A stretch of DNA of 64,000 bases from Gymnothorax reevesii (GCA_029721435.1 CM056574.1:33374001-33438000), one strand, 5' to 3'; positions 24,201 through 36,526 are shown, counted from the stretch's first letter. Translations and numbers: made by a program. Notes: a model not told the origin generated them from the letters alone.

Positions 24201-27200
24201 GGCCGGTTCCGCACAAAGACTCTTCTACTACGAAGCCATGCTGTTGTAATCACTGCTGTATGTGGTTTTGCATTGTCCTGCAGAAATCCACGAGGCCTCC
24301 CCTGGAATAGATGTTGTCTGGAGGGGAGCATATGTTGCTCTAAAACCTTTATATACCTTTCAGCATTCATGGTGCTCTCTAAAACATGCAAGTGTCCCAC
24401 ACCATATGCACTAATGCATCCCCATACCATAAGAGATGCTGGCTTTTGAACTGAACACTGATAACAGGAGGGGTGGTCCTGGAGGACATGACGCACATGA
24501 ATTCCAACAAGAATGTCAAATTTGGACTCATCTGACCACAGGACACTTTGCCACTTTGCTGCAGTCCATTTTAAATGAGCCTTGCCCCGCAGAACATGCC
24601 AGTGCTTCTGGATCATGCTCAACAATGGCTTCCTTTTTGCATGACAAAGTTTTGGTGGCATCTGTGGATGGCACGGTGGACTGTGTTTACAGACAGAGGT
24701 TTCTTGAAGTATTCCTGGGCCCATTTAGTAATGTCAATGGCAGAATGCCGGTGAGTGATGCAGTGGCGTCTGAGGGCCCGAAGATCACGGGCATCCAATA
24801 AAGGTGTTTGGCATTGGCCCTTACGCACAGAGATTTTTCCAGTTCCTCTGAATCTTTTGATGATGTTATGCACCGTCGATGAAGAGACCTTCAAAGCCTT
24901 TGCAATTTGACTTTGAGGAACATTGTTTTTGAAGTATTCCACAATTTTTTTTACGCAAGCCTTCACAGGTTGGAGAGCCTCTGGCCATCTTTACTTCTGA
25001 GAGACTCAGCCTCACCAAGAAAGGCATCCTTTTTATAGCCAATCATGTTACACACCTGATGCCAGTAAACTTAAATAGAGCACTCGGCAACCGAGCACAT
25101 GTATCCCCCGAAGGCCCCCCAGTTGGGCCCAGATGGTCCCACAGTACCCAAAAGCAATAGGTGTCATGAACTTACCATAATACATGTCCCTGCAAAATTT
25201 GAAAAGAATCGGTGCACTTATGTGGGCTGTAGAGCGTCCAAAAGAAAATCTCTGCGGACGCGTGACGAGGCCAAATCCATAGTATCCTCAAACTTCGTTT
25301 GGGGGATACAATTTACTTGCAAAATGTTCTTTTAGCTGATTCTCTTATATATTAATAGCTTTTTCAGCCCTTTTTTTTTGCCTGTGTCCCAACTTTTTTG
25401 AGACCTGTTGCAGCCAGAAAAATTGAAATAAGCTCATTTTGTGGATAAAAATGTAAAATGCCTCAGTTTCAACATTTGAAATGTTATCTATATTCTACTG
25501 TAAATAACATTGGCTCGTGATCTGAAAGTCATTACATTTTGATTTTATTCACAATTTTCACTTCTTCCCAACTATTTCAGAACTGAGGTTGTAGTCCAAA
25601 GTTATTAGCAAGTAGTCTTACAAACTTTTGATGCTAAAATGATACACAATACAATAATGACGCATTACTTAGATTAATCATTTCCATTACAGAGCACATA
25701 ATTTTTACCCAATAGGGATAGTGATTGTCCATTTTAGGTGCATTTTTGATGGCAGTCATCAAAAATAGGTTTTAGTTCAGGCATAGTTTTCACAAATCTT
25801 TCTTTCAACTTTGTGCCATGCTGTACTGTCCTGCTTATGAACACTAAATGTCATGCAAATGAACACTATTAGCACTGTGTGCCTCTCACCCTGCACTAAC
25901 AGTCTCGGAGTGACCAAGCTTTAAATATGGATGGCATGTTGTATAGCATGTGGCTTTGCATGTACCTGTTAATGGGTTATTTCCCTTTGCAGGGACTGGG
26001 CCTGTAATACAACACTGCTGAAGAGATCTCAATAGAGACGTTACACATGCACTGGCAAGAAATGAACAATTACACCATGAGACAATTAGAGCCGCAGATC
26101 CTAGAGCTTGTGTATATTCCACACAGAGAGTGTTTTAACATTTCATCTTCCAGCTTGGTTTGGTCATTTTAGCGGCAGGTGCAAGAACAAATTAAACAGG
26201 ATTGCGAAGATGGCAAGTAAAATTGTGGGAAAACCCCAAAAGTCTCTTACCCACTTATATGCTGAAAGGACAAGGAGCAAAGCTAGGAGAATCCTGGCAG
26301 ATACAGCGCCCTCCATAATTATTGGCACCCCTGGTTAAGATGCATCCTTTAGCCTCTGATAAATTCAGTTTTTTTTCCTAAATAATATAGGACCACAATG
26401 AAAGAAAGAGGAAAATCCAAGCTTTAATTCAAGGGTATCTATTCAGAGGGAAAAAAATCCCACATCAAGAAATAATTCTTTTACATCAAATAATGTGTGC
26501 CATAATTATTAGCACCCCTGATGTTAATACTTAGTACAACCCCCTTTCGCCAACATAACAGCACCTAATCTTCTCCTATAATGTTTCACAAGATGGGAGA
26601 ATACAGACCATTCCTCTTTGCATAATCTCCCTAAATCATCCAGCGACCTGGGTCCTCTCCTCTGCACTCTTCTCTTCAGCTCATTCCACAGGTTTTCAAT
26701 GGGTTGAGGTCTGGGGACTGAGATGGCCATGGGAGGAGCTTGATTCTGTGTCTGGTGAACCATTTCTGTGTAGATTTGGCCACATGTTTAGGATAATTAC
26801 CTTGCTGAAAGACCCAGCGACGACCCATCTTCAGCTTTTGATTTTAATCGACCCACCAGATTTTGATTTAAATTGTGCAGGTATTTCAAAGCGTTCATGA
26901 TGCCATACACCCTTACAAGGTTCCCAGGGCCTCTGGAACAGAAACAGACCCACAGCATTGCCAATCCTCCCCCATACTTCACAGTAGACATGAGGTGCTT
27001 TTCTGCATACTCATCTTTTGTGTTCCACCAGACCCACTTAGAGTGTTTGCTGAAAAAAGCTCTATCTTGGTCTCATCTGACCAAAGCACACAGTCCCAGT
27101 TGAAGTCCCAGTACCACCTAGTGAACTCCAGACGTTTGCGTTTATGATTGTGAATGAGAAAAGTTTTTTTTCTGTGCATGCCTCACAAACAGCTTGTTGG

Positions 27201-30200
27201 CATGTAGATAGTGCCTGATGGTTCTTTTGGAGACTTTGTGACACCAAGATGCTACCATTTGTTGCATTTCTTTAACAGTGAGCTTTGGAGAAATTTTTAT
27301 CTCTCTTAGCATCCTCCTCTCAGTCCGTGGTGGCAAAATAACCTTGCGTCCTCGTCCAGGCTTGTTCTGACAGTAGAAATGGGTAGGTGCAGGCAAGGGG
27401 CTATTTTCTTGTAGCCATTGCCTGACTTGTGAAGGTCGACACACATCTGCCTTACTTGCATGGTGCGTTCCCTTGTCTTTCCTATGTTGAACAGTGGATG
27501 AGAGAAATGATCTCTGTGTCACATCATATTTATACCCCAGGGAAACAGGAAGTGATGATTTACTAATTAAGTGTTCCTAGAAACTCTGATCAACTTTATA
27601 AACTACTGTAGAAATGACAGAAATACTTCAATTGCATTTAATTCCTAGGAATTGTTAGGGGTGCCAATAATTGTGGAACAGGTGATTTTACTCAGTTTAG
27701 TCAGAACTTTTGAAGTCTAGGCGGTGCTACAGAACCCCTCTTGCCAAAGGTGTCTTCAAAAAGTCTTTTATCCCTAATGCCATTGGCATTCTTAACTTAA
27801 CAAAATGACCAATGACCAATCAGAACTACCTTACTTTCATCTTATTTATGAATTGTTTTTGATTATCTATTTATTGATTGTGATGCAGGTTATTGTACTG
27901 CCTTTTTATTGCGTGTTTGCAAATATGTGTCTCTATTTTAGTTCTGTTTGTCTGTGTTGGTGGGCTAAAAACAACTTTCCAACTTGGTGGACAATAAAGT
28001 ATTGATCATTCATTCATTCATTCGAGACGGCATGAAAATAGTGTTAGAGGTTAGCATGTAGTCTGCGTGTATATCAGACAAAATGCTGGCAAGAAAATAA
28101 AACCTAAGATTAATTTGTCCAGTAACTTTTGAGCCTCAAAAATGAGGCAACTATACATAAAAAGGGCTGTAATTTCTGCAGTTACCACCGATGGCAAATA
28201 ATAATAACCTCAATAGAAAATATGAATTACAACCTCATTTGCATTGTTCATTTCAAATCTCCAATAACTGTACCCTAGTACAGAGAAAGAACAACAAAAT
28301 GATGCCACTATGAACAGTACAGGAGAGACTGGAAACGTCAGAGAGCAATAGGTTTCACATTCTGAATTCCCTGCCAGAACAAACCTGCCATAAGATGCCA
28401 AAGTTTCATTCATTCAATCATTCATGATACAGCTGAATTTTTCAAAACTCAATAGTTTGCATAGTGTAGGCCATTGACCCAGTGGGCCTAATTTTTCACT
28501 TATACTCAAAGCAAGAACAGAAGCACCCAATAGGCAGGGAAATTACACAAGCTGCTGTCTAAAAAAAAAAGCAACTGGTTGAACACAACCAGTAAAGCTC
28601 GCATCCAGTGCCATATGTACCTTGTTCTTTATTTTACTTCGCTCTAGAAAACAATAATGGGCATCGGGGACGCATCGCAAAACAAGTTCTCTGTGCTCAT
28701 ATTGACGAGAAAGGGATGCTATGGGTGCGATTAGACATTATTTCACAAGACAAAGTGGAAATTGTAAACCAATGGGATGCAAACCATGCCGTGCCATTTC
28801 CGGTGGCAACAAAAATGTATATGGAGGCGTGTGCAGGCGCCATTTCAACTAAACCGTGTATGCCTCGCACCTCGTTGCAACAATCCCCACACAATGTACT
28901 AAAGCAGACCATCAAACTATTACTAAGTAAGCAGGTGTACTTCAAGAATTTCTATAGCACACCTTTGGTATGTTGAAGCATTCAGAGCACAGGCCTTCAT
29001 CGTAACATTTACAATCTGAAGCACACAGCACAATATGAAGCACAAGAGTGCGGTTTAATCGGTTCATTCCTTAGATAGATAAAGAACTGAACAAGTACTG
29101 AAATACACGCACTCAATAGCTAAAAATGTGTGGACACTTTATAGTCACGTCGCAAAAATAAAGAAAACGGACATTTTAAAAATCTAAATCGCGAACATTT
29201 GGAATTAATTTGCCAGTATGGGCTGATAGGAAAGACTCAGATTTCATTTGAAGGAATTTTCAAGCAATTCTGCTCCACAATTTGGAGACTGTTGACTGTT
29301 GATGCCCCCCTTTCACACCTCCAGTTTCAGTGGAGCCCTAAGTCAAAGAGGGCTGATGGGGCGCAAAGTGCCGCAAATTTCTAATTGTGAAATTGATTTG
29401 AGTTATAATACCCTCAAATAGAAACATAATGTCTGTCCTACCATGCAATACCGACCAATTTATCCCAAATTCAATTCAAAAGACAGATTTAAATTTTGAA
29501 AATGTATATTTTCTATTCATGTCAATGAGTCTTCAGTGAAGCATCCAGTCTACACACTTTCGGCTGTATAGTGCATTTGTTTAAAATAATGGAACCAAAA
29601 CAGAATCAGCTTGCAATGCCGCCTTTCAGTTCCCACAACAAAGCTGAGCACAGAGGTGTAAACTCCAGGGTGTCAAAGAGCTGAAGTTCTGCCAGGTGTT
29701 TGTTCAACCCACTGACCAACCCAGCTGATTTCACCAATCACTTCCACATTAAAGCAAAATAATTGCGCCAATTAGCAAATATTGGTGGTTTGAACAAACT
29801 GCTGTGGCGGCCTTTGTTTTCTGAACCTGAATTTTATTCCTCTCGGTGATCACATCTGCTCTGAGTTTATTCAGTGTGTGTTACCTGTTGACTCTTTTGA
29901 CTGGATGCAGATGCAGGGGCAGCCAGTTTGGGCCTGGGACCGACATCGCTTAGGAAGCTCGCCCACAGGTCGTCAGCCTTCTTCTTCTCTGTTTCTGCGG
30001 GAGAGCGCGGGGCAGGGCAGCCCTCTTCATCCTCACCAACCTCTTCCTCCTCCTTCTCCTGAGCACCCTCCTCTCTCTGAGTACCGGGGTCCTCCTGTTC
30101 ACCCTCCAACTTAAGCCCAGCTTTCTTCCTCTTCCTGTTACAGGAATGACATCATAACGGTTAACTGAAAAGAAATCCTGAAGCGGTGCACATAAGCAAA

Positions 30201-33200
30201 CACATCACTACATAAAAAAGTAACAAGCTGTGTTCGTGGAACACTGATGCCCCCGGCGGCAGGTTAAAGTATTGCAGGTTAAAGTGTTTTCCCCTCGCTG
30301 CGGACAAACAGACAGACGGACCGACCGATGGGCAGGTGGAAAACTATATGAAAAATAAAAAAATTTTCTCAGACCGAGCCTTAAAATTAATTTTTGATTT
30401 CCTCAAATATTGACAATGTCCACAAAAATTAAGCCATGAATGCTGGAGCACAGTCAAGAGTAATCGAACCAGAGCTACTGGATAGCTCACTCTGTTAAGG
30501 CACTGCGTTGCAGTGCAGAAGTGACCATCACGTCGCGGGTTGAAGCCACGGTTGTATCAACCAGCAGTGGTCGGCAGCTTTTTCAGAGTAGCGCACAATT
30601 GGCCATCGCACTACAGGGTGTCAAATTGGGAAGGGACTGCCGGGAAATGGAAATAAATATACAGCTTTGTTCGTTGCTCAAGCATCTCCTGTTGGCCAGA
30701 CGGGCGCTCGTCAGGAAGATTCTAAGTCTGTTCATGTCCGGGTCTCCTACGCCCTCATTCTGAACCTGCAAAGATTCAACCAATGAGTGTATAAGAAGCA
30801 GTGGCTGACAGACACGCGCTTCAGAGGAGAGCCATGAAAGGTCTTCATTCTCCTGAATTGGCAACAAGGGTTCGCCAACAAGCAAGCCTTGTACATAGTT
30901 CACCAATTGGGCATTCGAGATTTGTGTGGGTTTGGAGGTGCCAAATTTATTTAAAAAAAAAAAAAAAAAAAAAGGATAGTCGAACACCAAGTTCAGCATC
31001 AGGGCCATCAACCCTGTAGCCAGAGATATACCGTGCAGAAGGTTTTCATTCAAACCGAAATAAACCTTTATAATGGTTAGAGATCATGGGCACAAAGGGC
31101 TCAATTAAAACCTTCAGTGTAGAAGATCTCCAGGATCTCAGTTGCTTATCGCTCCTCCACATCATGTTCTCCACTCCGTAGCAATATTGCCAAGTCTATT
31201 CATAACTAGATTTAGTCAGTAAGCATGGCTTACAGGATAGCCCCCCCCAACAACAAGTAGGCGGGCAGCACCACAGTCAATGGACCTTCCAGCAAGAAAA
31301 AAAAATCGGATGAGTAGGTTATGAGATGTAGTTCCGGACGCACAGACGCACGCACGCACACACACACAGACACACGCACAGACACACGCACGCACGCACA
31401 CACGAACGGACAAAGCAAATCCAGTTTACCCCCCTAAACTTCGTTGCGGGGGGTATAAAGAATGAAAGAGCAAACATAACAATGCAGCCCATCCTGAAAA
31501 CTGGGTGACAAGGACCATCAAAACAGGATGCAGACAACCTGATCAACATTCCAGCATTTACTGATGGTCTCCAGCATACAACTGTGTTTAAACTATGAAA
31601 GGCTTCAACACAACTCAACTCACCTCACTCCGATGCCTTTGGCGCTAGGCTTCTTTTTCTTTTTTGTCTTCGCATCAACTGCCAGCTGCTTACTGCCATC
31701 TTCTCCATCAAACCCCTCCTCCTTTTCACACTCGTTCAAGTCATCTTCGCTTAAGTTGTCATCTGTCAGAAAAAAATAAAAATAAAAATATGCAGTGCCA
31801 GACATGGCAAACCCCACCTCTCCCACGTATTTCAGCTGTTTAATGGGTTGATCCGGTTTTCGGGTACATCATGTGCGCTTGGGTTTGACCTTTCAAGGTC
31901 AAAGGTCATAATGTAATTTTAATCGCCATACAAGAGTTGGTGTATGTGATCAATAGTAACCAAATGGCCATGTGCAGTAGTTTTTGAGACATAACCTTCA
32001 GAAATCTAGCCACCTTTGCTTAGACTTTTCAGAATTACTTAAGAGCCAGTTTTTCTAAGAATCAGGCAGTTTAGCATTAGGGGGTGATATATGATGGTCT
32101 CAGATGTGCCTAAAATTTTTGTTGGTGAAAGGCAGTTGGTTCAAAAGAAAAATGTAAAATTTTTAGGTGCCAGTACCCTTCGGTTTCTTTTTTGGGGGTA
32201 CCAGAAGGGCCAAAGATTCCAAGATGAGAAGTGAGCGCTGAAAAAAAATTCAGTTTTGAAATGTAATAATGGGTAAGGTCACGGTATTTGTTTTCTTGTA
32301 GATGGGACAAAAACAAAACTCATTGTCTTCTGCACATGTCCCTACTACAGCTCTGTGAAATGTTCTGCATTTATTTGGAAGACATTACTATGAACTACAA
32401 TTGTGCTGAAGCAAAATGACATCACTTTTGTGTAAATGACTCTTCTGTCTTAAGGAAGCTTTATTGTAGATAGATTGTAGATGCTTGTGTTTTTGGACCC
32501 TTCGTGGAAAATCAAAATCCCCGATCTGTTAAATATTTTCAAGGATCTAGTTCAATTGATCTATGAATTAAACTAACTGCCCAACAACATGGAGGAAAAA
32601 GTTTATTAAATCATCAATATTAAGATAATGAGACCAAATAAAGAGATTTGTAGATGTGACACCCTGAAAGTTTGTAGATGGGACAGATATGGGACACAGG
32701 CAATTCTAAGAGTTAATGGGAGTTGATGAGAGTATAAAGCTCTCAGGTTAGTGCAAAGATGATAACAAGAACAACATCAACTTAAGAGTCCAAAAAGCAA
32801 TTTATTGTAGAACAATCAACTAATTACAACAACTAATTAGGCTTAATCAGAAATTAAAAATACATGTCATTTTCTTCGTGATGACAAATAAGTTGCTACC
32901 AATACAATACAAACCAATAAATGTACATATATACCATGATTCATATTTTGCAAGTTACTAAACACTGTGGCACTAATTACTTGTTTGCACCTCATAAGAT
33001 ATGATTTGATCCAGTGCACATACTTTCCTGTTCAGTGAGTTTCTTTTAAATCGAGGTGAAAGTTGATGAAAATGACCCATTTAATCTGATCTTGAGTTTG
33101 CATCAATAGTACACAAATCAATAGATCAATCAGCGGTCAACATTTCGTCTGATAATCTACTCAAAGTCACATCAAAGCTTATTAAAGAACTGACTACGTC

Positions 33201-36200
33201 GATGAAAAAAACGAATATCGGTGAAAAGATTATTAGTGATTGTATTTAGCCCAATAAGTATTTGCTAATTATACCAATTAGCAGTGTTCTAGTAGTATTG
33301 CATGTGATCAGGTCAGCCATAAGCTGAAAGAGGAAGAAAATTCAAAAATTGAGGAAAAACTAATTAGTGATTACTAATTAGCCTAATTAACATTTACCAA
33401 TTAGACAAATTACCATAGTTTTAGTAGAACATATCAGATCAACTAAAAGCTGAAATATAACGATATGAATATCTTAACACTCCTAGAAACTAGCATTTTA
33501 AAATTGTCCCATCTACAAGCTTGTCCCATCTATAATTCGTAGATGGGACACATTTTCTCTATTGTTTTACTGAAACACAATTATTTTCTGAAAATGTCAA
33601 CTATGTTAATACTATCTATTATATACTCAAGTAAGAGGGAAAAAATAGATTATTTTATCTGAAACCGAATTGTGGCTCTTAGAGAAATGTTTATATCTCT
33701 AAATCTAAATTAGCATTTATTAATTGCTTCAGTCTTTTGTTTAAGCGCTTTCCAATGAATTGTAAACATCAATTTTTGTATAGAGAATGTCTCATGTGAT
33801 TCCCAATCAATATGCAAAATTTGAAAGCCGTAGCTACTATGCCTTGGCTATAAAACAATAAAATCATGCGTCCCATCTACATATCTCATTAACCAATATT
33901 TCTTAATTAATGCTTTTATCTCGAGAACAAAACAAGATATAACAGTTTTCAGATTCAAGAGTTTCAACCATTTTACATCCAATCTATATTAAAAAATTAA
34001 TACTATCTGACAAAAAAAAAAATTTGACACTCATGTTGCAAATACTGTGACTGCACCCTTATATATTTGCGCCAATAGCAGCCCACATTCATTGTCACAA
34101 ACCCAGAGTAATCTTCTCATCACAATTAGTAGACAAATAGGACAAATGCCTAATTTCACTTTTTCCCCAGAGTGAAGCACCACCTATACTCTTGCACCCT
34201 CAACATCCCATGATTAATTTGTGTTGATTATGTTAAGGATGTCCCATGGTATCATATAATGAATACACCATCTTAGGCTGTTGAGGGCACAGTCTGGAAA
34301 TGTCCCTGATATTACTGCTCAAATAGCCAAAAGTAGCCTCTTGCAGCGACCCCTATAGGATGCGCCCTTGATAGCCCACAAAAATGTTTCAGATTATTGC
34401 GAGCCAAACACATGGTAGATTGACACATGTTAAAATGAATGAGGGCTGTTGTCGGCACAATGATATAATTGCATTTGAAAACTAAATTTTTTCAGAGCTC
34501 ACTTCTCGTCTCAGAATCCTTGGCCTTTCTGGTACCCCTAAAAAAGAAACTGAAGAGTAATGGCACCTGAAAATGTTCAGTTTTTCTGTTGAACCAACCA
34601 TCTTTCATGAACAAAAATTGTAGGCAAATCTGAGGCCATCATATATCACCCTCTGCCTGATTCTTAGAAAAACTGGCTCTTAAGATCATGGTGCCATTTT
34701 AATCTCCATGTACACTACAGGCCAAAAGTTTGGGGCTACCCTCAGATTTAAAAAAAAATAAATAAATCACACATCAACTGTTCTTTCCTTATTTTTTGCA
34801 CATGAAATGACTTCAGTGCATAAAATATAGGAAGCCAATAGGTTTTGTGTGAATTACAGACCTCAGACCACGTTTTAAAGCCGTCTTGATTGATTGATCA
34901 CTGACCACAATGTTTTATAATTGAGCTCCAATGCCTTTGTGTTACATGATTTTATGTCACTAGGAAGTGAACAATTTTATGAAACAAGAATGCATACTGT
35001 ATCAATGCCTTCCCCAAAACCAAGGGGCCACATTGCACTTGGTGCACCATTAAAAATCTGAGGGTGGCCCCAAACTTTTGGCCTGTAGTGTATGATTTCC
35101 TGTATGTGCTTAATAGTATCCAAGTGGCTATCACAGTAGTTTTTGAGATATAGTCTGAATTTGGCAAATCAGATCAAAAACCTTGACTCTGAATTTTGAC
35201 CCCAACGGATCTTAAAAACTATGCAGTTAATAGCCATAACTAAAAACTATTGGTTTCTTTGGCCCAAAACTTCAGATTTCTTCATAAAACGTTTCAAGTT
35301 ATTTTGGTAATTTTTCAGCAAAACTGAAGGGAATCTCTGACATAACGTTTTGATTTTCGGGCAATCTGACACAGAATGACCCATAAAGCCCCAAATCACG
35401 GCAGGCAAAAGATGTCTTTATGAACCCAAAACTTTCTCGAGCAGTATCAGGCGGAGTGAAGAGTAGAAAGTGGAACATTTTAAAAGATACTGACCTCGTT
35501 AAATCTGGTGAAAATCTAACACAGCATTCCACAGAAATAATATCACACCAACAGGTAACCATAGATCGTGGTGGTAGCATAATGGCGGGCGTAGGGATCA
35601 TGATTTTCTGCCTCAAAACCTGAGCGACGTGCCATAATTGAAGGAATAACTGCCATGATTCTGCTCCCAACCAGAAATCCTAAAGGCAAATGTCCACTCA
35701 TCTAAAGCTCAAGCGCAATAGGGCCATGCAACAATACAACGATCCAGTTTACAAGAGCAAGTTCTTCTCTTAATGAATCAAAATACATAAAATTTATATT
35801 TTGCAGTGATCAAGTCATGAACCCCAGAACCCCATTGAGACGTGGGGGAAGAACCTTAAACGGGCAGGTCTCACTCGAAAACTCATGAATCTGGCTGATT
35901 TACAGCAGCAATATTCCTACACAGCAATGCGAAATGCTCCTCCAATTATCGGGGTCCTGAGAAGCCGATTTTGCTGCTAGAGGTGACAAAACCATTGATC
36001 AAGTTTAGGAATGTAATTACCTTTTCACACAGGGAATGTAGGCGTTAAATGACTCTTTTTCTTCAATAAATAAAATAATTAAATTAAAAAGTGGATTTTA
36101 TGTTTCCAGGCATTCTTCTATTGAAACTATATAGCTGGTGTGAATATATGCTAAACAAATATCATCAATTGTCAGGCAAATACCCTTTCTTACTTTTTTG

Positions 36201-36526
36201 AACAGCAGTGAATTGTACCGGGGATAGATCTTAACCTCCTGATGGCAACAGTAGCAGTTCTAGCACAGAAAGAGTATACTGGGAATCCAGTTCACCGTAA
36301 AGCCTTCTCTATAGTACACTACGGCATATTGTATTTTCCAAATCTCGTAAAATCGCTTGATGCGTGCATTATGATGAGGTAACCTAGCTACCAAGACCGC
36401 AACCACGACTAGAAACTCCTCACAATTCACCGCACTTTTTGTTAAGTACAACACATTACCGGATGGGACATAGTCCTCATCTTCGCTGGAAGAATAATCT
36501 TCAGAGTCGTAATCAGAGTAGTTCAT
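20204..36526 (-). CDS. cfdp1: Craniofacial development protein 1 (BCNT/Swc5 family), exons 1-5, 3' end missing
   Basis: CFDP1 is the vertebrate relative of yeast Swc5 and fly Yeti, a nuclear chromatin factor linked to SWR1/SRCAP-type H2A.Z exchange. The minus-strand coding exons are 36526-36460, 31762-31624, 30134-29885, 22589-22468 and 20323-20204. All have AG acceptors and GT donors, and the phases join without a frameshift, giving 232 codons plus two bases. The start is the first ATG of the frame; the N-terminus carries the family signature [16 protein letters not shown]. Exon 2 continues the acidic SEDDLNE stretch and ends in a lysine run. Exon 3 is highly acidic and contains [15 protein letters not shown], close to the family DELWASFLNDVGP. 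Exons 4-5 give [21 protein letters not shown], split here as [16 protein letters not shown] and VTKEV, nearly identical to human. The conserved C-terminal BCNT domain (about 75 residues) is not encoded by these exons. I could not find it to the left, so the gene probably runs off the window. It is head-to-head with tmem170a. Confidence 0.93.
20324..22467. other. cfdp1 intron 4 with a long CA array
   Basis: Includes an uninterrupted CA array of about 43 units (21116-21201), a smaller one at 21953-21984, and C/T-rich sequence at 21660-21830. No other gene was seen. The open frames at 20999-21459 are translations of the array. Confidence 0.6.
21116..21201 (+). repeat. (CA)n microsatellite, ~86 bp
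   Basis: A perfect CA dinucleotide run, the longest simple repeat in the window. It is likely length-polymorphic. Confidence 0.95.
23276..23772 (+). repeat. Teleost interspersed repeat (GGGACAGTTCACCC type), split by a Tc1 element
   Basis: Begins AAAGGGACAGTTCACCCAAA then ATGAAAATTCACTCAT, an opening I associate with a common teleost repeat. It runs to 23772, where the Tc1 element interrupts it, and probably resumes at 25594. TTAGCAAGTAGT occurs on both sides of the insertion (23762 and 25603). Non-coding. Confidence 0.55.
24089..24966 (-). pseudogene. Tc1-like transposase, one frameshift
   Basis: Two overlapping frames make one protein. The N-terminal piece (24966-24619) has a paired-type helix-turn-helix, [20 protein letters not shown], then [20 protein letters not shown]. 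The C-terminal piece (24724-24089) has the catalytic motifs [18 protein letters not shown] and SPDLSPIE, the DD34E triad of Tc1/mariner transposases. The overlap between about 24620 and 24724 contains a frameshift. All catalytic residues are present, so inactivity is due to the frame break and possibly the missing start context. Confidence 0.85.
25101..25309. repeat. GTATCCCCCG-bounded short element, family D, nested in Tc1
   Basis: Begins GTATCCCCCGAAGG and ends CTTCGTTTGGGGGATAC, imperfect inverted ends. It resembles families A-C elsewhere in the window in its C-rich start, G-rich end and the phrase GCAAAATTTGAAAAGAATCG. It interrupts the Tc1 element, so it is the younger insertion. Confidence 0.55.
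25620..26295. other. cfdp1 intron, nothing recognised
   Basis: Unique-looking sequence. The segment just left of 26304 (AGAAAGGACAAGGAGCAAAG-like, in parts) is purine-rich. No exon was found. Confidence 0.4.
26304..27678 (-). mobile_element. Degraded Tc1-like transposon
   Basis: The left end after TA (26302-26303) reads CAGCGCCCTCCATAATTATT, then GGCACCCCTGGTTAAGATGC. The right end has the inverse GGGGTGCCAATAATTGTGGA (27658-27677), but the last bases are eroded and the final TA is not intact. The interior contains a broken minus-strand transposase. This is an older copy than the other two Tc1 elements. Confidence 0.8.
26524..27522 (-). pseudogene. Tc1-like transposase, multiply broken
   Basis: Successive minus-strand frames read [20 protein letters not shown] and [20 protein letters not shown] (DNA-binding part), then [13 protein letters not shown] (first catalytic Asp), [14 protein letters not shown] (normally VMVWGC), and finally [14 protein letters not shown] (normally SPDLNPIENLW). 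At least three frame changes, and the second Asp motif (usually QDNDPKH) is not readable. Confidence 0.75.
27690..29884. other. cfdp1 intron 3 sequence
   Basis: AT-rich, with a short CATT run at 28009-28024. A 122-codon plus-strand frame at 28608-28976 overlaps an 82-codon minus-strand frame. It has no known domain, no splice link and no repeat match here, so I leave it uncalled. Confidence 0.4.
30470..30973 (+). mobile_element. tRNA-derived SINE, copy 1 (full length)
   Basis: The head TGGATAGCTCACTCTGTTAA resembles a tRNA A box region and GCGGGTTGAAGCC a B box (RNA polymerase III promoter). The body contains GCTCAAGCATCTCCTGTTGG and GCCTTGTACATAG, and the tail is an A run (about 30952-30973). 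Homologous copies are at 38757 and 60118. It lies in cfdp1 intron 2, antisense to that gene. Confidence 0.7.
31210..31459 (-). repeat. ACCCCCCGCAAC-type short repeat, family B copy 1
   Basis: Reverse complement of the 58491-58729 copy. Read on the minus strand it begins ACCCCCCGCAACGAAGTTTA, contains a G/T-rich microsatellite-like stretch and a CCTACTCATC phrase, and ends TTGTTGGGGGGGGC...CCATGCTTACTGAC. The C-rich start and G-rich end are inverted complements. About 240 bp, non-coding. Confidence 0.75.
31880..35160. repeat. Large foldback element with ~400-bp inverted arms and AT-rich core
   Basis: The left arm (about 31905-32270) matches the inverse of the right arm (about 34486-35160, interrupted by a MITE at 34713-35090). 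Shared phrases include TTCTAAGAATCAGGCAG, GATATATGATGG and TTTGGGGGTACCAGAAGG. The 2.2-kb core is AT-rich with no frame, but carries six copies of TAGATGGGAC within GTAGATGGGACA-like words in both orientations (32298, 32674, 33505, 33522, 33539, 33869). Not recognised as a known family. Confidence 0.65.
34713..35090. mobile_element. Tc1-type MITE, 378 bp
   Basis: TA at 34711-34712 and 35091-35092. Long inverted ends CACTACAGGCCAAAAGTTTG and CAAACTTTTGGCCTGTAGTG extend through CCCTCAGATTT. It is inserted in the right arm of the large foldback element, and the host sequence continues across it. No coding. Confidence 0.9.
35380..36180 (+). mobile_element. DNA transposon remnant
   Basis: Contains GGACGTGGGGGAAGAACC-like sequence, AACCTTAAACGGGCAGGTC and CTTTTCACACAGGGAATGTA, the 3' part of a transposon family I know as common in fish (AAACGGGCAG then TTTTTCACACAGGG). 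Frames are destroyed and ends are not visible. Superfamily uncertain. Confidence 0.5.

Larger units (their letters stand above)
23775..25591 (-). mobile_element. Tc1-like transposon with ~230-bp inverted repeats
   Basis: TA target sites lie at 23773-23774 and 25592-25593. The ends, CAACCCCAGTTCCGAAATAG and its inverted partner CTATTTCAGAACTGAGGTTG, begin long inverted repeats that stay alignable for about 230 bp, through GGTCTCAAAAAAGTTGGGAC. The interior codes on the minus strand for a broken transposase. A separate short repeat (25101-25309) has inserted near the 5' side of the transposase. Confidence 0.9.

Noticed and set aside
28608..28976. 122-codon plus-strand frame
   Set aside because: No recognised domain, no splice link, inside a cfdp1 intron, and the opposite strand is also open over most of it.
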